Assembly: GCF_001434705.1 (NCBI RefSeq)
Contig: NZ_AZDJ01000002.1
Location: 1 to 41,566 of the forward strand
DNA from: Lacticaseibacillus nasuensis JCM 17158
GTDB lineage: Bacteria > Bacillota > Bacilli > Lactobacillales > Lactobacillaceae
Direction of reading: 5' to 3'
Length of the DNA: 41,566 nt
The translations under genes were made by a program, and so were the position numbers. This document shows, piece after piece, positions 14,086 through 22,472 of this stretch. The notes below the pieces were generated by a model. That model worked only from the letters and a program-made list of their open reading frames with translations, ran no database searches and had not been told where the DNA came from. Position 1 is the stretch's first letter; every line of letters begins with the position of its first letter.

Positions 14086-15063
14086 ATGAAACTCATTACC
14101 GTAGAAGAACATTACGATACCGACGCGAATATTGCCCAGTTCAAGCAGTACTCGACCGTCAAGAACAACAACCCACGCCAGGACCAGCTGCGGCCGGACC
14201 TGGTCGACTTCGACCGCAAAATCGCCTACATGGACGCGCATGGCATCGATATGCAGATCATCTCAGATGCCGGCAACTCGCCGCAGGTCTTGCCCGACCA
14301 ATACGCCGTTGCAGGCGCCCATGCGCAAAATGAGGCGCTAGCTGAGGCCATCAGCCACCATCCCGACCGCTTTGCCGGCTTGGCGACGCTGCCGGCCAAC
14401 CTGCCGGAGCAAGCCGCCGAAGAACTCGACTACGCCGTGACCAAGCTCGGACTGAAGGGCGCCATCATCAGCGGCAGCGTCGATGGCCAATTCCTCGACG
14501 CGCCGAAGTTCGACCCGATTTTTGCCGCCGCCGATCGGCTGGGCACCACGCTGTACTTGCACCCGGGCATCATCTCCAACCAGCAAAAGGCCGTGCTGTA
14601 CGACAGCGAAGCTTACTCGGCGCTCACGGCGACCATGATGGCCGGGGCGATGTGGGGCTGGCACATGGAGGCCGGCATTCAACTCGTGCGCCTCATCACC
14701 GCCGGCGTGTTGGAGCGCTATCCCCATGTGAAAATTGCCACCGGCCACTGGGGTGAGTTCGTGCCGATGTTCATCGAGCGCATCGATGGCTTCGGCCCGT
14801 TCGTGTCCAAGCTGCCGCTGAAGTTCTCCGAGTACTACCGGCGCCAGGTGTACCTGTCACCATCGGGGATGTTCACGACACCACAAATGCAACTGGCCCT
14901 GGCGGAAGTCGGTGCCGATCACATCATGTGGTCCGAGGATTATCCTTATGTGCAAACCGGCGACACCACCCGCAGCTTCCTGGAGCAGGCGGCGCTCACC
15001 CAACCGGAGCGCGAACAAATCGCCCATGGCACCGCCGAAGCCGTGTTTGACCTCGAGGTGTAA
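14086..15063 (+). CDS. amidohydrolase-2 family protein, gamma-resorcylate/dihydroxybenzoate decarboxylase-like
   Basis: Protein of 325 residues of the ACMSD-type amidohydrolase family. The metal-site pattern is visible: E-E-H at residues 7-9 (E-x-H), H in L-Y-L-H-P-G, H in T-G-H-W-G-E, and Asp in W-S-E-D-Y-P. This set is that of non-oxidative aromatic-acid decarboxylases such as gamma-resorcylate and 2,3-dihydroxybenzoate decarboxylase, which also run as carboxylases. The ATG at 14086 is 5 bases after AGGAGG; the adjacent ATG at 14083 is less well spaced. First gene of an operon with a MarR regulator and an SDR oxidoreductase. Substrate is inferred only as a small hydroxybenzoate or similar. 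Confidence 0.8.
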   Translation: MKLITVEEHYDTDANIAQFKQYSTVKNNNPRQDQLRPDLVDFDRKIAYMDAHGIDMQIISDAGNSPQVLPDQYAVAGAHAQNEALAEAISHHPDRFAGLATLPANLPEQAAEELDYAVTKLGLKGAIISGSVDGQFLDAPKFDPIFAAADRLGTTLYLHPGIISNQQKAVLYDSEAYSALTATMMAGAMWGWHMEAGIQLVRLITAGVLERYPHVKIATGHWGEFVPMFIERIDGFGPFVSKLPLKFSEYYRRQVYLSPSGMFTTPQMQLALAEVGADHIMWSEDYPYVQTGDTTRSFLEQAALTQPEREQIAHGTAEAVFDLEV

Positions 15064-15065
15064 CT

Positions 15066-15488
15066 ATGATCGACCAGCACGATGACACCATCACCAAGCA
15101 GCTGCACGTTGCCGCCACCACCGCCACGCGGCGGCTGGAGCGGCGGCTGGCCCCGCTTGGCGTCAACACCAGCCAGTTCTTCTTTATCCTGAAGCTGCAC
15201 GACAATCCGGGGCTGTTGCAGGATCAGCTGGTGCGCCAGGACACGCTGCACCAAAGTAACGTCAACCGCGAAATCGCCAAGCTGGCTAAGCTCGGCCTCG
15301 TGGACAAGCAGCCGGCTACCGCCGACCGGCGCAAGTACACGCTGGCCTTGACCCCAGCAGGCGAGGCGCTGTACCCGCAGATCAAGGCGGCGCTGGCCGC
15401 GCAGGAAGCCGACTTGGCCGCCAGCCTCACCGGCACCGGGGTCACACCGGCCGCGCTAGTCGCGGCGTTGCGGCAACTCGGCCGTTAA
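15066..15488 (+). CDS. MarR-family transcriptional regulator
   Basis: Protein of 140 residues with a winged helix (L-L-Q-D-Q-L-V-R-Q-D-T-L-H-Q-S-N-V-N-R-E-I-A-K-L-A-K-L-G-L-V, wing D-R-R-K-Y). No cysteine is present, so it is more likely a ligand sensor than a redox sensor. The start is 2 bases after the amidohydrolase stop; GAGGTG at the end of that gene is the ribosome binding site. It probably binds the palindrome at 14014-14037 and senses the aromatic acid handled by the operon, as HcaR/PadR-like regulators do. That link is inferred. Confidence 0.82.
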   Translation: MIDQHDDTITKQLHVAATTATRRLERRLAPLGVNTSQFFFILKLHDNPGLLQDQLVRQDTLHQSNVNREIAKLAKLGLVDKQPATADRRKYTLALTPAGEALYPQIKAALAAQEADLAASLTGTGVTPAALVAALRQLGR

Positions 15489-15502
15489 CCAAAGGAGATA
15501 TC

Positions 15503-16381
15503 ATGAAAAAAACGATTATCATTACTGGCGCCAACTCCGGTTTGGGCTATGAAACCACCCGGCAGCTGGCCGCGACCGGGGCCGACTACCAGCTCGTCAT
15601 GGCCTGTCGCAATCAGGCCAAGGCCGAAGCCGCGCGCAAACAAATTCTGGCCGAATCCCCTCAGGCCGACATCGTTTGCCTGCCGCTAGACACCGCCGAT
15701 TTGGCGGCGGTGCGGCGCTTTGTCACCGCATTCTCTGCGCTTGATACGCAGGTCTTCGGATTGGTGTTGAACGCCGGCATCGCCGGGACCAGCGTCACCA
15801 CCACGGCTGATGGCTTCAACAACATCTTTGAAACCAACTACCTCGGCCATTTTTTGCTGACGCAGTTGTTGCTGCCCAAGCTGGCCAAGCAGCCGCGCAT
15901 CATCATGGTCAGCAGCGACCGCCACGACGCCATCAAGCACCTGACTTGGCCCGGGGCGGAAACGGTGGCGCACGCCGGCCTCGATCCGGTGGTCGACCAG
16001 CGCAGCTACATCTACTCCAAGCTCTGCATGATTCTCTTCGCCTATGAGTTGAAGCGGCAGCTGACGGCGCAAGGCAAGCCCGCCGCCGTGAACGCGGTGA
16101 ATCCAGGGCTGATGACCGAAACCGGTTTGGCCAAGGACAAGTCGCGCTTCACCCCGGAGATGCTGGCGAAGTTCGCCGACATCCTCAGTACCGCCAAAGA
16201 CTCGGCCAAGATGGTCGTGGACCTACTGACGCTGCCCGAGTTTGCCACCGGGGCCGCGCGGTACTACGATCGCCGCAGCACCAACCCGATTCCGTCGTCG
16301 GCCTTGTCGCATGACGAAGCGGTAGCGCGCGGATTGTGGCATTACAGCATGAAGGCGGTTGGCTTAGTCGCTGACGCCTAA
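15503..16381 (+). CDS. short-chain dehydrogenase/reductase
   Basis: Protein of 292 residues with a Rossmann fold: T-G-A-N-S-G-L-G-Y-E (cofactor motif), N-A-G-I-A-G, catalytic Ser in M-V-S-S-D-R-H and Y-x-x-x-K in Y-I-Y-S-K. Arg near C-R-N after the second strand favours NADP(H). It resembles the protochlorophyllide-reductase-like/retinol-dehydrogenase-like SDR group, for which the substrate cannot be read from sequence. AAAGGAG precedes the ATG by 6-7 bases. It is the third gene of the amidohydrolase-MarR operon and may reduce an aldehyde or ketone arising from the same compounds. Confidence 0.85.
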   Translation: MKKTIIITGANSGLGYETTRQLAATGADYQLVMACRNQAKAEAARKQILAESPQADIVCLPLDTADLAAVRRFVTAFSALDTQVFGLVLNAGIAGTSVTTTADGFNNIFETNYLGHFLLTQLLLPKLAKQPRIIMVSSDRHDAIKHLTWPGAETVAHAGLDPVVDQRSYIYSKLCMILFAYELKRQLTAQGKPAAVNAVNPGLMTETGLAKDKSRFTPEMLAKFADILSTAKDSAKMVVDLLTLPEFATGAARYYDRRSTNPIPSSALSHDEAVARGLWHYSMKAVGLVADA

Positions 16382-16383
16382 CG

Positions 16384-16427
16384 CACAAATGGCGGTTGTT
16401 CCCAGTCGGGAGCAACCGCCATTTGTG
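16384..16427. terminator. bidirectional hairpin between convergent genes
   Basis: A 20-bp stem (16384-16403 with 16408-16427, one G-T pair) around AGTC. The T tract is short on both strands, so it may act as a weak terminator or 3'-end stabiliser for the SDR operon and the GH3 gene. Confidence 0.7.
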
Positions 16428-16461
16428 TATTCAAGCCGAACCTGTGTTTCACGTGGAACGA

Positions 16462-18798
16462 TTAGTCGAGTTGCAACAGCACCTGCAAAATCGGCTTTGC
16501 GTTAGCCTCGAGGTAATTTCGGCTCAGGGTGCCGGCCTGGGCGGCGGCCAAGAGGCGCTGCGGGTCGCCGTCTGGCATCTTCAAGTTGTTGCCCGCTTCA
16601 ACTTCTTTGGCGTGGTCAACGAGGTTCCACCAGTCGGTCATGATCAGGCCTGCGTAGCCCCATTCGCCGCGCAGGATGCCTTGTAGCAGCTCGCGGTCGG
16701 CGGAAGGGTGGCGGCCGTTGACCTGATTGTAGCTGGTCATCAGGCACAGTGGCTTGGCTGTGGACACCGCGAGCTCAAAGCCGCGCAGGTAGATTTCGCG
16801 CAAGGCCCGCTCGGAGACGCGCGAGTCGGCGTGGTTGCGGTTGGTTTCCTTGTTATTGCAGGCAAAATGCTTGATGCACGCCGCCACGCCTTCGCCTTGC
16901 ACGCCGCGAACGATGGCGGCGGCCATGGTCCCCGCCACCAGCGGGTCCTCGGCAAAGTATTCAAAGTTGCGCCCGGTCAGCGGGTTGCGGTGAATGTTCA
17001 GCGCTGGAGCCAGCCAGACGCCGATGTTGTTCTCCTTGACCTCGCGCGCCGCCCCGCGGCCGACCTCGGTGACCAACGCAGGATCCCAGGTTTGCGCCAG
17101 AAGCGTTGCGCTGGGCCAGGCCGTGGTGATGACGCCACGGTCAGGTGGGATTCGTAAGCCGGCCGGTCCATCGGCGGTCATCATATCGGGGATGCCGTAG
17201 TCGGGCAACGCCCCAAACCCGCCGGTGTCAGCGGCGCCGACGCAGGGCTGGCCACACAGCAGGTGCACCAAGTCGCCGTTGGTGAGTTGGGCGATGAAGT
17301 CGCCGAGCGTGGTTGCTCCGGTGGCGACATCTGCCAATTGCCACGGCTCCTCGCGGGAGATCGTGGCGCCTTGGTCCAGCCACTCCGCCACCGGCAACTG
17401 GAACGGCGCGTGGTGCGGGCCGGGGTCGCCGACACTGTATTCCGGCGGCTGTGGTCCGGTTGGCAACGCCTGCATGGCACCACTGGCCGTCAGCCGTTGG
17501 GCCAGCTGATTCGGGGCACAATAGTCATGCAGCTGGCGCACAATGCGGGTTGCCGGCTCAACATGAGTGACCGGTAGCAAGGCCGCCGAGCGCACATCCG
17601 TCCCGAGGTAAAACTGGTAGTCGCCGGCTTCAAGAATCATGGCGGCTTTTGCCACCACGCCGAGGTCGTCGAAGCTGGCACAATCGGAGAGTTGTACCGT
17701 CAACTGAACCTGCTGGGTTTCGCCTGGCTGTAGTATCCGTGTCTTCGCAAACGCCACGAGACTGCGGTGCGGCTTACCGAGTTTCCCTTGTGGCGCGGCC
17801 AAGTACAGCTGCACCACTTCCTGACCGGCACAAGCCCCTGTGTTCGTCACGGCGACGCTGACCTGGTAGGCGGCTGGCGAATCGGTTACCGTCGCGTCGG
17901 TCAGCGCGAAGGTCGTGTAGGACAGGCCGAAGCCAAAGGGGTAGTTCACGTGTTGTTGCTGATCGGGCAGGGTCTCGAAATAGCGGTAGCCGACGTAGAT
18001 GTCTTCCGTGTAGTCGACCGCGTCGTCGCTTTGGTTGAACGTCGCGGAGCTCGGGTAGGCCGCGTAACTGTCGGCCAGCGTGTCGGTGAGTTTGCCAGAC
18101 GGCGTGACCTTACCCGTCAGCAAATCGGCAATAGCACCGCCGCCTTGACTGCCGCCTTGCGCCGCCAGCAGCACCGCTTGAATGTGCGGATCGGCCACGA
18201 ACCAAGACGTGTCCATCATGCCGCCGATGTTCAACACCACGACGATGTGGGCGAAGTGCTCACGCAGCGCCGCCAGTAAGGCCTGTTCCGTGTCGCTGAG
18301 GCTGTAATCCCCTGGCACCGCCTGGCGATCGCTGCCTTCCCCAGAAGTCCGACCCAGGACATACACCGCCGTATCCGCAAACGCGGCGGCGGATTTTACC
18401 GTGGCCTCAGGCACCGGTTCCTCGGCGTAAATGCTGGTAGGCTCGTCTGGTTTGACCAGCGGCAGTGCCTGGTAAAATTTGGACAATTCAGCGGCCAACC
18501 GCACGTCACCGGCGGCTTCGGCTTCGGTGAACGCGGCCAGCGGGGTCAGCGGGGTGGGGCCGGTGACCTCACCGCTACCCCAGCCGCCTTGAATGTAGTC
18601 GACTTGTGCCTTGCCAAACAGCGCGATGTGTTGCCCGCGGTGTAGCGGCAGAAAGGCGCCTTCATTCTTGAGTAACACTGCCCCGGCCGCAGCCGCGCGG
18701 CGTGACAACCCTAGCTGTGCCGGTGAGGCGGTCAGCAATTGATGATTCGGCCCCAGCGGCTTCACCGGTTGATAAAATGCCCGTGCCCATTTCGTCAT
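16462..18798 (-). CDS. beta-glucosidase-type GH3 glycosidase with reversed domain order
   Basis: Protein of 778 residues, cytosolic (no signal peptide). The domain normally C-terminal in GH3 (I-A-L-F-G-K, V-L-G-R-T-S-G-E-G-S-D-R) comes first (about 20-330), then a fibronectin-III-like part (about 340-410), and the TIM-barrel catalytic domain is last (about 480-778). The barrel carries K-H-F-A-C-N-N-K-E-T-N-R and the nucleophile Asp722 in I-M-T-D-W-W. This order is known from Ruminococcus albus-type beta-glucosidases. It hydrolyses beta-glucosides or xylosides; the exact substrate is unknown. GGAGGAC precedes the start. A perfect cre lies 36 bases upstream, so CcpA repression is likely. Its GC matches the chromosome, unlike the island beside it. 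Confidence 0.9.
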   Translation of the reverse strand: MTKWARAFYQPVKPLGPNHQLLTASPAQLGLSRRAAAAGAVLLKNEGAFLPLHRGQHIALFGKAQVDYIQGGWGSGEVTGPTPLTPLAAFTEAEAAGDVRLAAELSKFYQALPLVKPDEPTSIYAEEPVPEATVKSAAAFADTAVYVLGRTSGEGSDRQAVPGDYSLSDTEQALLAALREHFAHIVVVLNIGGMMDTSWFVADPHIQAVLLAAQGGSQGGGAIADLLTGKVTPSGKLTDTLADSYAAYPSSATFNQSDDAVDYTEDIYVGYRYFETLPDQQQHVNYPFGFGLSYTTFALTDATVTDSPAAYQVSVAVTNTGACAGQEVVQLYLAAPQGKLGKPHRSLVAFAKTRILQPGETQQVQLTVQLSDCASFDDLGVVAKAAMILEAGDYQFYLGTDVRSAALLPVTHVEPATRIVRQLHDYCAPNQLAQRLTASGAMQALPTGPQPPEYSVGDPGPHHAPFQLPVAEWLDQGATISREEPWQLADVATGATTLGDFIAQLTNGDLVHLLCGQPCVGAADTGGFGALPDYGIPDMMTADGPAGLRIPPDRGVITTAWPSATLLAQTWDPALVTEVGRGAAREVKENNIGVWLAPALNIHRNPLTGRNFEYFAEDPLVAGTMAAAIVRGVQGEGVAACIKHFACNNKETNRNHADSRVSERALREIYLRGFELAVSTAKPLCLMTSYNQVNGRHPSADRELLQGILRGEWGYAGLIMTDWWNLVDHAKEVEAGNNLKMPDGDPQRLLAAAQAGTLSRNYLEANAKPILQVLLQLD

Positions 18799-18833
18799 AT
18801 TGAGTCCTCCATTGTGTGGTGATCTGGTAATCG

Positions 18834-18847
18834 TGTAAACGCTAACA
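18834..18847. promoter_or_regulatory. cre site upstream of the GH3 gene
   Basis: TGTAAACGCTAACA matches the CcpA consensus TGWAANCGNTNWCA at every position. It is identical to the cre at 20644-20657, including two flanking bases. Confidence 0.9.
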
Positions 18848-18898
18848 CCTTAATTTGAAAAATGCAATTGTCTGTTCATTGTATTGATTGGTGGTTAC

Positions 18899-18930
18899 AA
18901 AAACGCGCCACCCCAATTAGGGACAGGCGC
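18899..18930 (-). terminator. terminator of the GH13 gene
   Basis: On the minus strand a GCGCC/GGCGC stem with an inner CCC/GGG pairing is followed by TTTTTG. It lies about 35 bases after the GH13 stop. Confidence 0.75.
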
Positions 18931-18963
18931 TGAATGACTCATGTATTGTTTGAAAGTTCCTTA

Positions 18964-20610
18964 TTAGATATCTCCAGAAAGAAATACTTTAACTTCGTAA
19001 GGGCGCAAAGAGTTTACTACTTCGTCAGTGTAGTTGCTTTGTATGATTCTGGCTCCTAAATCTGGGTTTGAACGACTTAATGTCTTACTAGTGAAGTTTG
19101 CCATGACCGTTAGTACTTGGTCATCTAGACGACGTTGGTAAATCCAAGATTCATCATCATCGGGATTCAACAACGAATAATTCCCATAGGTTATGATTGG
19201 GTACTGTCTACGTAGAAGATTCATTTTCTTGTAAAAAGAAAAAATCGAGTTGGGATCAGACACCTGGGCAATGGCATTAATTTCAGTGTAATTTGAGTTC
19301 ACTTTGATCCATGGTGTGACATTGGCACTCGTAAACCCTGCGTTTGCAGTGGCATCCCACTGCATCGGTGTTCGAGCGTTATCCCGGCTGGAGCGCTGAA
19401 TGGCGTTCATCATATCTGTCGTTGTGAGGATATGTCGAGCTTCAACTAGATCGTGGAACGCATTTAGAGTCTCAATATCACGATAATCGCTAATATCAGT
19501 AAAGTTTTTAACATTGGTCATGCCAATTTCTTCACCTTGGTATATGTAAGGAGTCCCTTGCTGATAATGCAGCACTGCCCCAAGCATTTTTGCAGATAAC
19601 GCCCAGTATTTTGATGTGTCGTTACCGAATCGTGATACGATACGCGGCTGATCATGATTGTTCCAGTATAGTGAATTCCATGCCTTACCGTCTAACTCGA
19701 TTTGCCACTGAGACATGATACGTTTCAATTCCCGTATGTCAAGAGACTTTGGTCGCCATTTTCCGAGTTCTGGGTCGGCGTCAACATCCATATGTTGAAA
19801 TTGGAAAATCATATTTAGTTCGTGTGTCTTGAAACCGGCATACTGTAGAGCATCTTGGGGGGTAGTCCCACCCATTTCACCGACGGTCATTATGTCATAG
19901 TCTTGCAAGACTGCTTGATTCATCTCCTGCAAATATTCATGAACGTGTGGGCCGTTCGCTGGGGAGCTATGTGAGTCGGTTAAATCAGCAGGTTTAGAAA
20001 TATCGTTGATGACATCCATACGAAAGCCATCAATTCCTCGATCTAACCACTTGCGCATCATTGAAAATATATTGCGCCGAACGTTCTTATTGTCCCAGTT
20101 TAAATCAGGCTGTTTTGTTGAAAATAGGTGAAGATAATATTGGCCAGAATGTTCATCAAATTGCCATGCGGATCCAGAAAATGAAGAATGCCACGTGTTT
20201 GGTTCATGTCCATTTACTGGGTCATGCCAAATGTAGTAGTCCCGATATTGATTGTTTTTGTCTTTTTTGCTTTCAGTGAACCAATAGTGTTCATCGCTTG
20301 TGTGGTTCACAACCAAATCCATCACGATTTTCAAACCTAAAGTATGGGCGTCATGTAACAAGTCTTCGAAATCCGACATTGTGCCAAATGCAGGCTGAAT
20401 CGACTCGTAGTCACTAATATCATACCCGTTATCGTCATCGGGAGAAGAGTATATCGGATTGAGCCAGATGACGTCTACCCCCAGTTCTTTTATGTAAGGC
20501 AATCTTCTCCGGATGCCTTGGAGATCTCCAACTCCATCCCCATTTGAATCCTGAAACGATCGTGGATAAACCTGATATACGACAGCTTCTTGCCACCAGT
20601 GCTTTTCCAT
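18964..20610 (-). CDS. malL: oligo-1,6-glucosidase / alpha-glucosidase, GH13_31
   Basis: Protein of 548 residues, cytosolic. All GH13 regions are present: V-V-N-H-T-S, D-G-F-R-M-D-V-I-N with nucleophile Asp199, V-G-E-M-G-G with acid/base Glu245, and N-N-H-D-Q-P-R. Valine follows the nucleophile (Val200), the residue that marks alpha-1,6 specificity in oligo-1,6-glucosidases, whereas alpha-1,4 enzymes usually have Ala or Thr. It should release glucose from isomaltose, panose and isomalto-oligosaccharides. It is divergent from the transporter operon, about 500 bases away, with a perfect cre 33 bases before the ATG. Low GC, like the operon. The Bacillus subtilis maltodextrin locus likewise contains malL. 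Confidence 0.92.
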   Translation of the reverse strand: MEKHWWQEAVVYQVYPRSFQDSNGDGVGDLQGIRRRLPYIKELGVDVIWLNPIYSSPDDDNGYDISDYESIQPAFGTMSDFEDLLHDAHTLGLKIVMDLVVNHTSDEHYWFTESKKDKNNQYRDYYIWHDPVNGHEPNTWHSSFSGSAWQFDEHSGQYYLHLFSTKQPDLNWDNKNVRRNIFSMMRKWLDRGIDGFRMDVINDISKPADLTDSHSSPANGPHVHEYLQEMNQAVLQDYDIMTVGEMGGTTPQDALQYAGFKTHELNMIFQFQHMDVDADPELGKWRPKSLDIRELKRIMSQWQIELDGKAWNSLYWNNHDQPRIVSRFGNDTSKYWALSAKMLGAVLHYQQGTPYIYQGEEIGMTNVKNFTDISDYRDIETLNAFHDLVEARHILTTTDMMNAIQRSSRDNARTPMQWDATANAGFTSANVTPWIKVNSNYTEINAIAQVSDPNSIFSFYKKMNLLRRQYPIITYGNYSLLNPDDDESWIYQRRLDDQVLTVMANFTSKTLSRSNPDLGARIIQSNYTDEVVNSLRPYEVKVFLSGDI

Positions 20611-20643
20611 AATTGTCCTCCAATGTTATATTCTATGAATACG

Positions 20644-20657
20644 TGTAAACGCTAACA
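20644..20657. promoter_or_regulatory. cre site upstream of malL
   Basis: TGTAAACGCTAACA, a perfect CcpA consensus match, 33 bases before the malL start on the minus strand and within its promoter region. Confidence 0.9.
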
Positions 20658-20940
20658 TCAATAACCAATACTTTCAAGCAAAAAAAGAAATTTCGGTGTA
20701 ATGGTATTGGTACATATTTGACGTATGTTATTTAAACACGTTGGTTTCAGGCCTTAATGTACTCAAAAATTTGCGACACACCGTTCAATATTGCGGCTTA
20801 TAAATATTGGTGTGTTAATAAATATTCAGATAATTCAGGCCGTTGTGTTTGTATCTCCTGAGTTACTATTAATGACATTCATATTCTTTAAATTGGGGTC
20901 TCAACTTAGTTATTAATGACTAGGAACAGAATGTAGGTTA
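20658..20940. other. AT-rich divergent intergenic region
   Basis: No gene is visible. The stretch is about 35% GC and separates malL from the transporter operon. It contains several near-dyads around TAAATATT and TATTAATGAC, but no repeat I can assign to a regulator. Confidence 0.4.
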
Positions 20941-20941
20941 T

Positions 20942-20979
20942 TGTAAACGCTTGACAATTTCTATTGGTCAGAATACACT
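20942..20979 (+). promoter_or_regulatory. promoter of the alpha-glucoside operon with cre-like overlap
   Basis: TTGACA (20951-20956), 17 bases, TACACT (20974-20979). TGTAAACGCT at 20942-20951 overlaps the -35 and resembles a cre left arm; the right arm is displaced by one base, so CcpA binding would be weaker than at the two perfect sites. Confidence 0.8.
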
Positions 20980-21019
20980 ACGATTGCAAACAACAAAATA
21001 CGAGGAACTAGCGTACGCT

Positions 21020-21033
21020 CGAAAACGTTTTTG
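21020..21033. promoter_or_regulatory. LacI-type operator
   Basis: CGAAAACGTTTTTG has a perfect AAAACGTTTT core, with the outermost C/G pair also matching and one mismatch between. This is the central-CG dyad typical of LacI/GalR regulators. It lies about 35 bases downstream of the start point, a roadblock position, and fits the LacI protein encoded in the same operon. Confidence 0.65.
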
Positions 21034-21045
21034 TAAGCGCACACA
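21032..21045. promoter_or_regulatory. near-consensus cre downstream of the operon start point
   Basis: TGTAAGCGCACACA matches the cre consensus except for one position (A for T at position 10). It abuts the LacI-type operator. Confidence 0.5.
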
Positions 21046-21117
21046 TATTTTTGCGTTTGTTATGTTAAATTGGAGTGTTTTGGACGGGTCAAAATGCACA
21101 CTAGGAGGGTGGCAACT

Positions 21118-22389
21118 ATGAAGTGGAACCGCAAAGTTTCAGGATTTTTGCTAGCTGTCGGAGCGATTGCTGCATTTGCGCTAGCGGGCTGTGGCGCAAA
21201 GAATTCTTCGAACGACGGTGGAAGTAGTAAGACCCTAACCATTGGTTTCTGGAAAGGAGATTCACCACAGGAAAGTAAAGGGCGGAATACACTTTTCAAA
21301 AACTTCACTAAAGCTACAGGAATCAAAATTAAGCAGAAGGTGTACAACGATTACAATACTCAGCTGATGACAGATCTTGTTGGCGGAACAGCTCCCGATG
21401 TATTCTATGTTGATTCATCAGTTCTGGCATCTTTACAAACTAAAGGTGTTCTCGAGCCTTTGAACAGCTATATGAAGAAAGACAATTTCAAGACCGGTGA
21501 TTTTTATACCCCTACATACAAAGCATTCACCGGTAATGATGGTAAACAGTACGGATTACCCAAAGATTACTCAACTATGGGCCTGTATTACAACAATGAC
21601 TTACTGAAGAAAGCGGGATATTCCGCAAGCGATATTCCAAAGACGGATACTGAATTCTTTGCATTTCTCAAAAAATTAAAGACAAAATTACCCGGAATTA
21701 CTCCTCTGACTATCAGTCCTTTGTTAGCACGGCAGATGTTCATTATGCAATCTACCGGCGCAAAAATTATTACAAAAACCGGTAAGTCGAATTTGGATGA
21801 TCCACGAATTATCAAGGCGTTGCAGCCGTTAGTTGATGCTGATGCTAAAGATAAGACTGTTCGCACATTTAAAGAAATCGGTTTTGGTTCAGCCATGGAT
21901 GCATTTGGCGGAGGGAAAACTGTATTTAGTGATGAGGGGGCGTGGCAGGTTTCGGGTCTAAAGACAAACTTTAAGAAACTAAACTGGGGTACCACCGAAT
22001 TTCCGACTATCAATGGGAAAAAAGCCAATATGATTTTTACAGTAGGCTGGTCAATGAACGCTGACTCGAAGGACAAAAGTGATTCCTGGAAGTTTATCAA
22101 GTTTGTCACAAGTAAAAAGCAATCCCAACAGTATTCAACAACTGCTTCGGTATTGCCTTCACGTAAATCGGTAGCTAAGGCGATGGGCTTGAATGATGAC
22201 AAGGACATGGCCCCGTTCGTTGAAGCGGCTAATTATGCGACGCCTTGGATTGCTGGTGTAAACCTTGATACTATTCAAGTTCGTTATGAGAACATCATCC
22301 CATCAGCATTCCAAGGAAAAATTTCTTTGAAAGATGCCCTGACGCAAGCAACAGAGTCTGCGAACAAGGATATCGATAAGCAGAAGTAG
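21118..22389 (+). CDS. sugar ABC transporter substrate-binding lipoprotein
   Basis: Protein of 423 residues. A lipoprotein signal peptide ends in L-A-G-C with Cys25 as the lipidated residue. The rest is a family-1 solute-binding fold (Y-N-D-Y-N-T-Q-L-M-T-D-L-V-G-G-T-A-P-D-V-F, G-L-Y-Y-N-N-D-L-L-K-K-A-G). It is anchored outside the membrane and delivers oligosaccharides to the two permeases downstream. The ATG at 21118 is set by AGGAGG about 10 bases upstream. Gene order and partner enzymes parallel the mdxE-F-G maltodextrin system of Bacillus subtilis, but the enzymes here point to isomaltose/kojibiose-type sugars. A hairpin after the gene may raise its expression above the permeases. Confidence 0.9.
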   Translation: MKWNRKVSGFLLAVGAIAAFALAGCGAKNSSNDGGSSKTLTIGFWKGDSPQESKGRNTLFKNFTKATGIKIKQKVYNDYNTQLMTDLVGGTAPDVFYVDSSVLASLQTKGVLEPLNSYMKKDNFKTGDFYTPTYKAFTGNDGKQYGLPKDYSTMGLYYNNDLLKKAGYSASDIPKTDTEFFAFLKKLKTKLPGITPLTISPLLARQMFIMQSTGAKIITKTGKSNLDDPRIIKALQPLVDADAKDKTVRTFKEIGFGSAMDAFGGGKTVFSDEGAWQVSGLKTNFKKLNWGTTEFPTINGKKANMIFTVGWSMNADSKDKSDSWKFIKFVTSKKQSQQYSTTASVLPSRKSVAKAMGLNDDKDMAPFVEAANYATPWIAGVNLDTIQVRYENIIPSAFQGKISLKDALTQATESANKDIDKQK

Positions 22390-22414
22390 CCAGTTTGTCT
22401 TGGTGCTGATCTGT

Positions 22415-22455
22415 AATGCGTGCTTCGGTGGAATGCCAAGGAGGCACGCATTTTT
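22415..22455 (+). terminator. attenuating hairpin between binding-protein and permease genes
   Basis: Stem AATGCGTGC (22415-22423) with GCACGCATT (22444-22452), 20-base loop, then T residues. Such partial terminators commonly give the binding protein an excess over membrane subunits. Confidence 0.65.
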
Positions 22456-22472
22456 AAGTGGAGGTGAGTCTT

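Noticed and set aside
20942-20956. A perfect third cre
   Set aside because: TGTAAACGCTTGACA has an extra base before the right arm compared with the two perfect sites, so it is listed only as cre-like.
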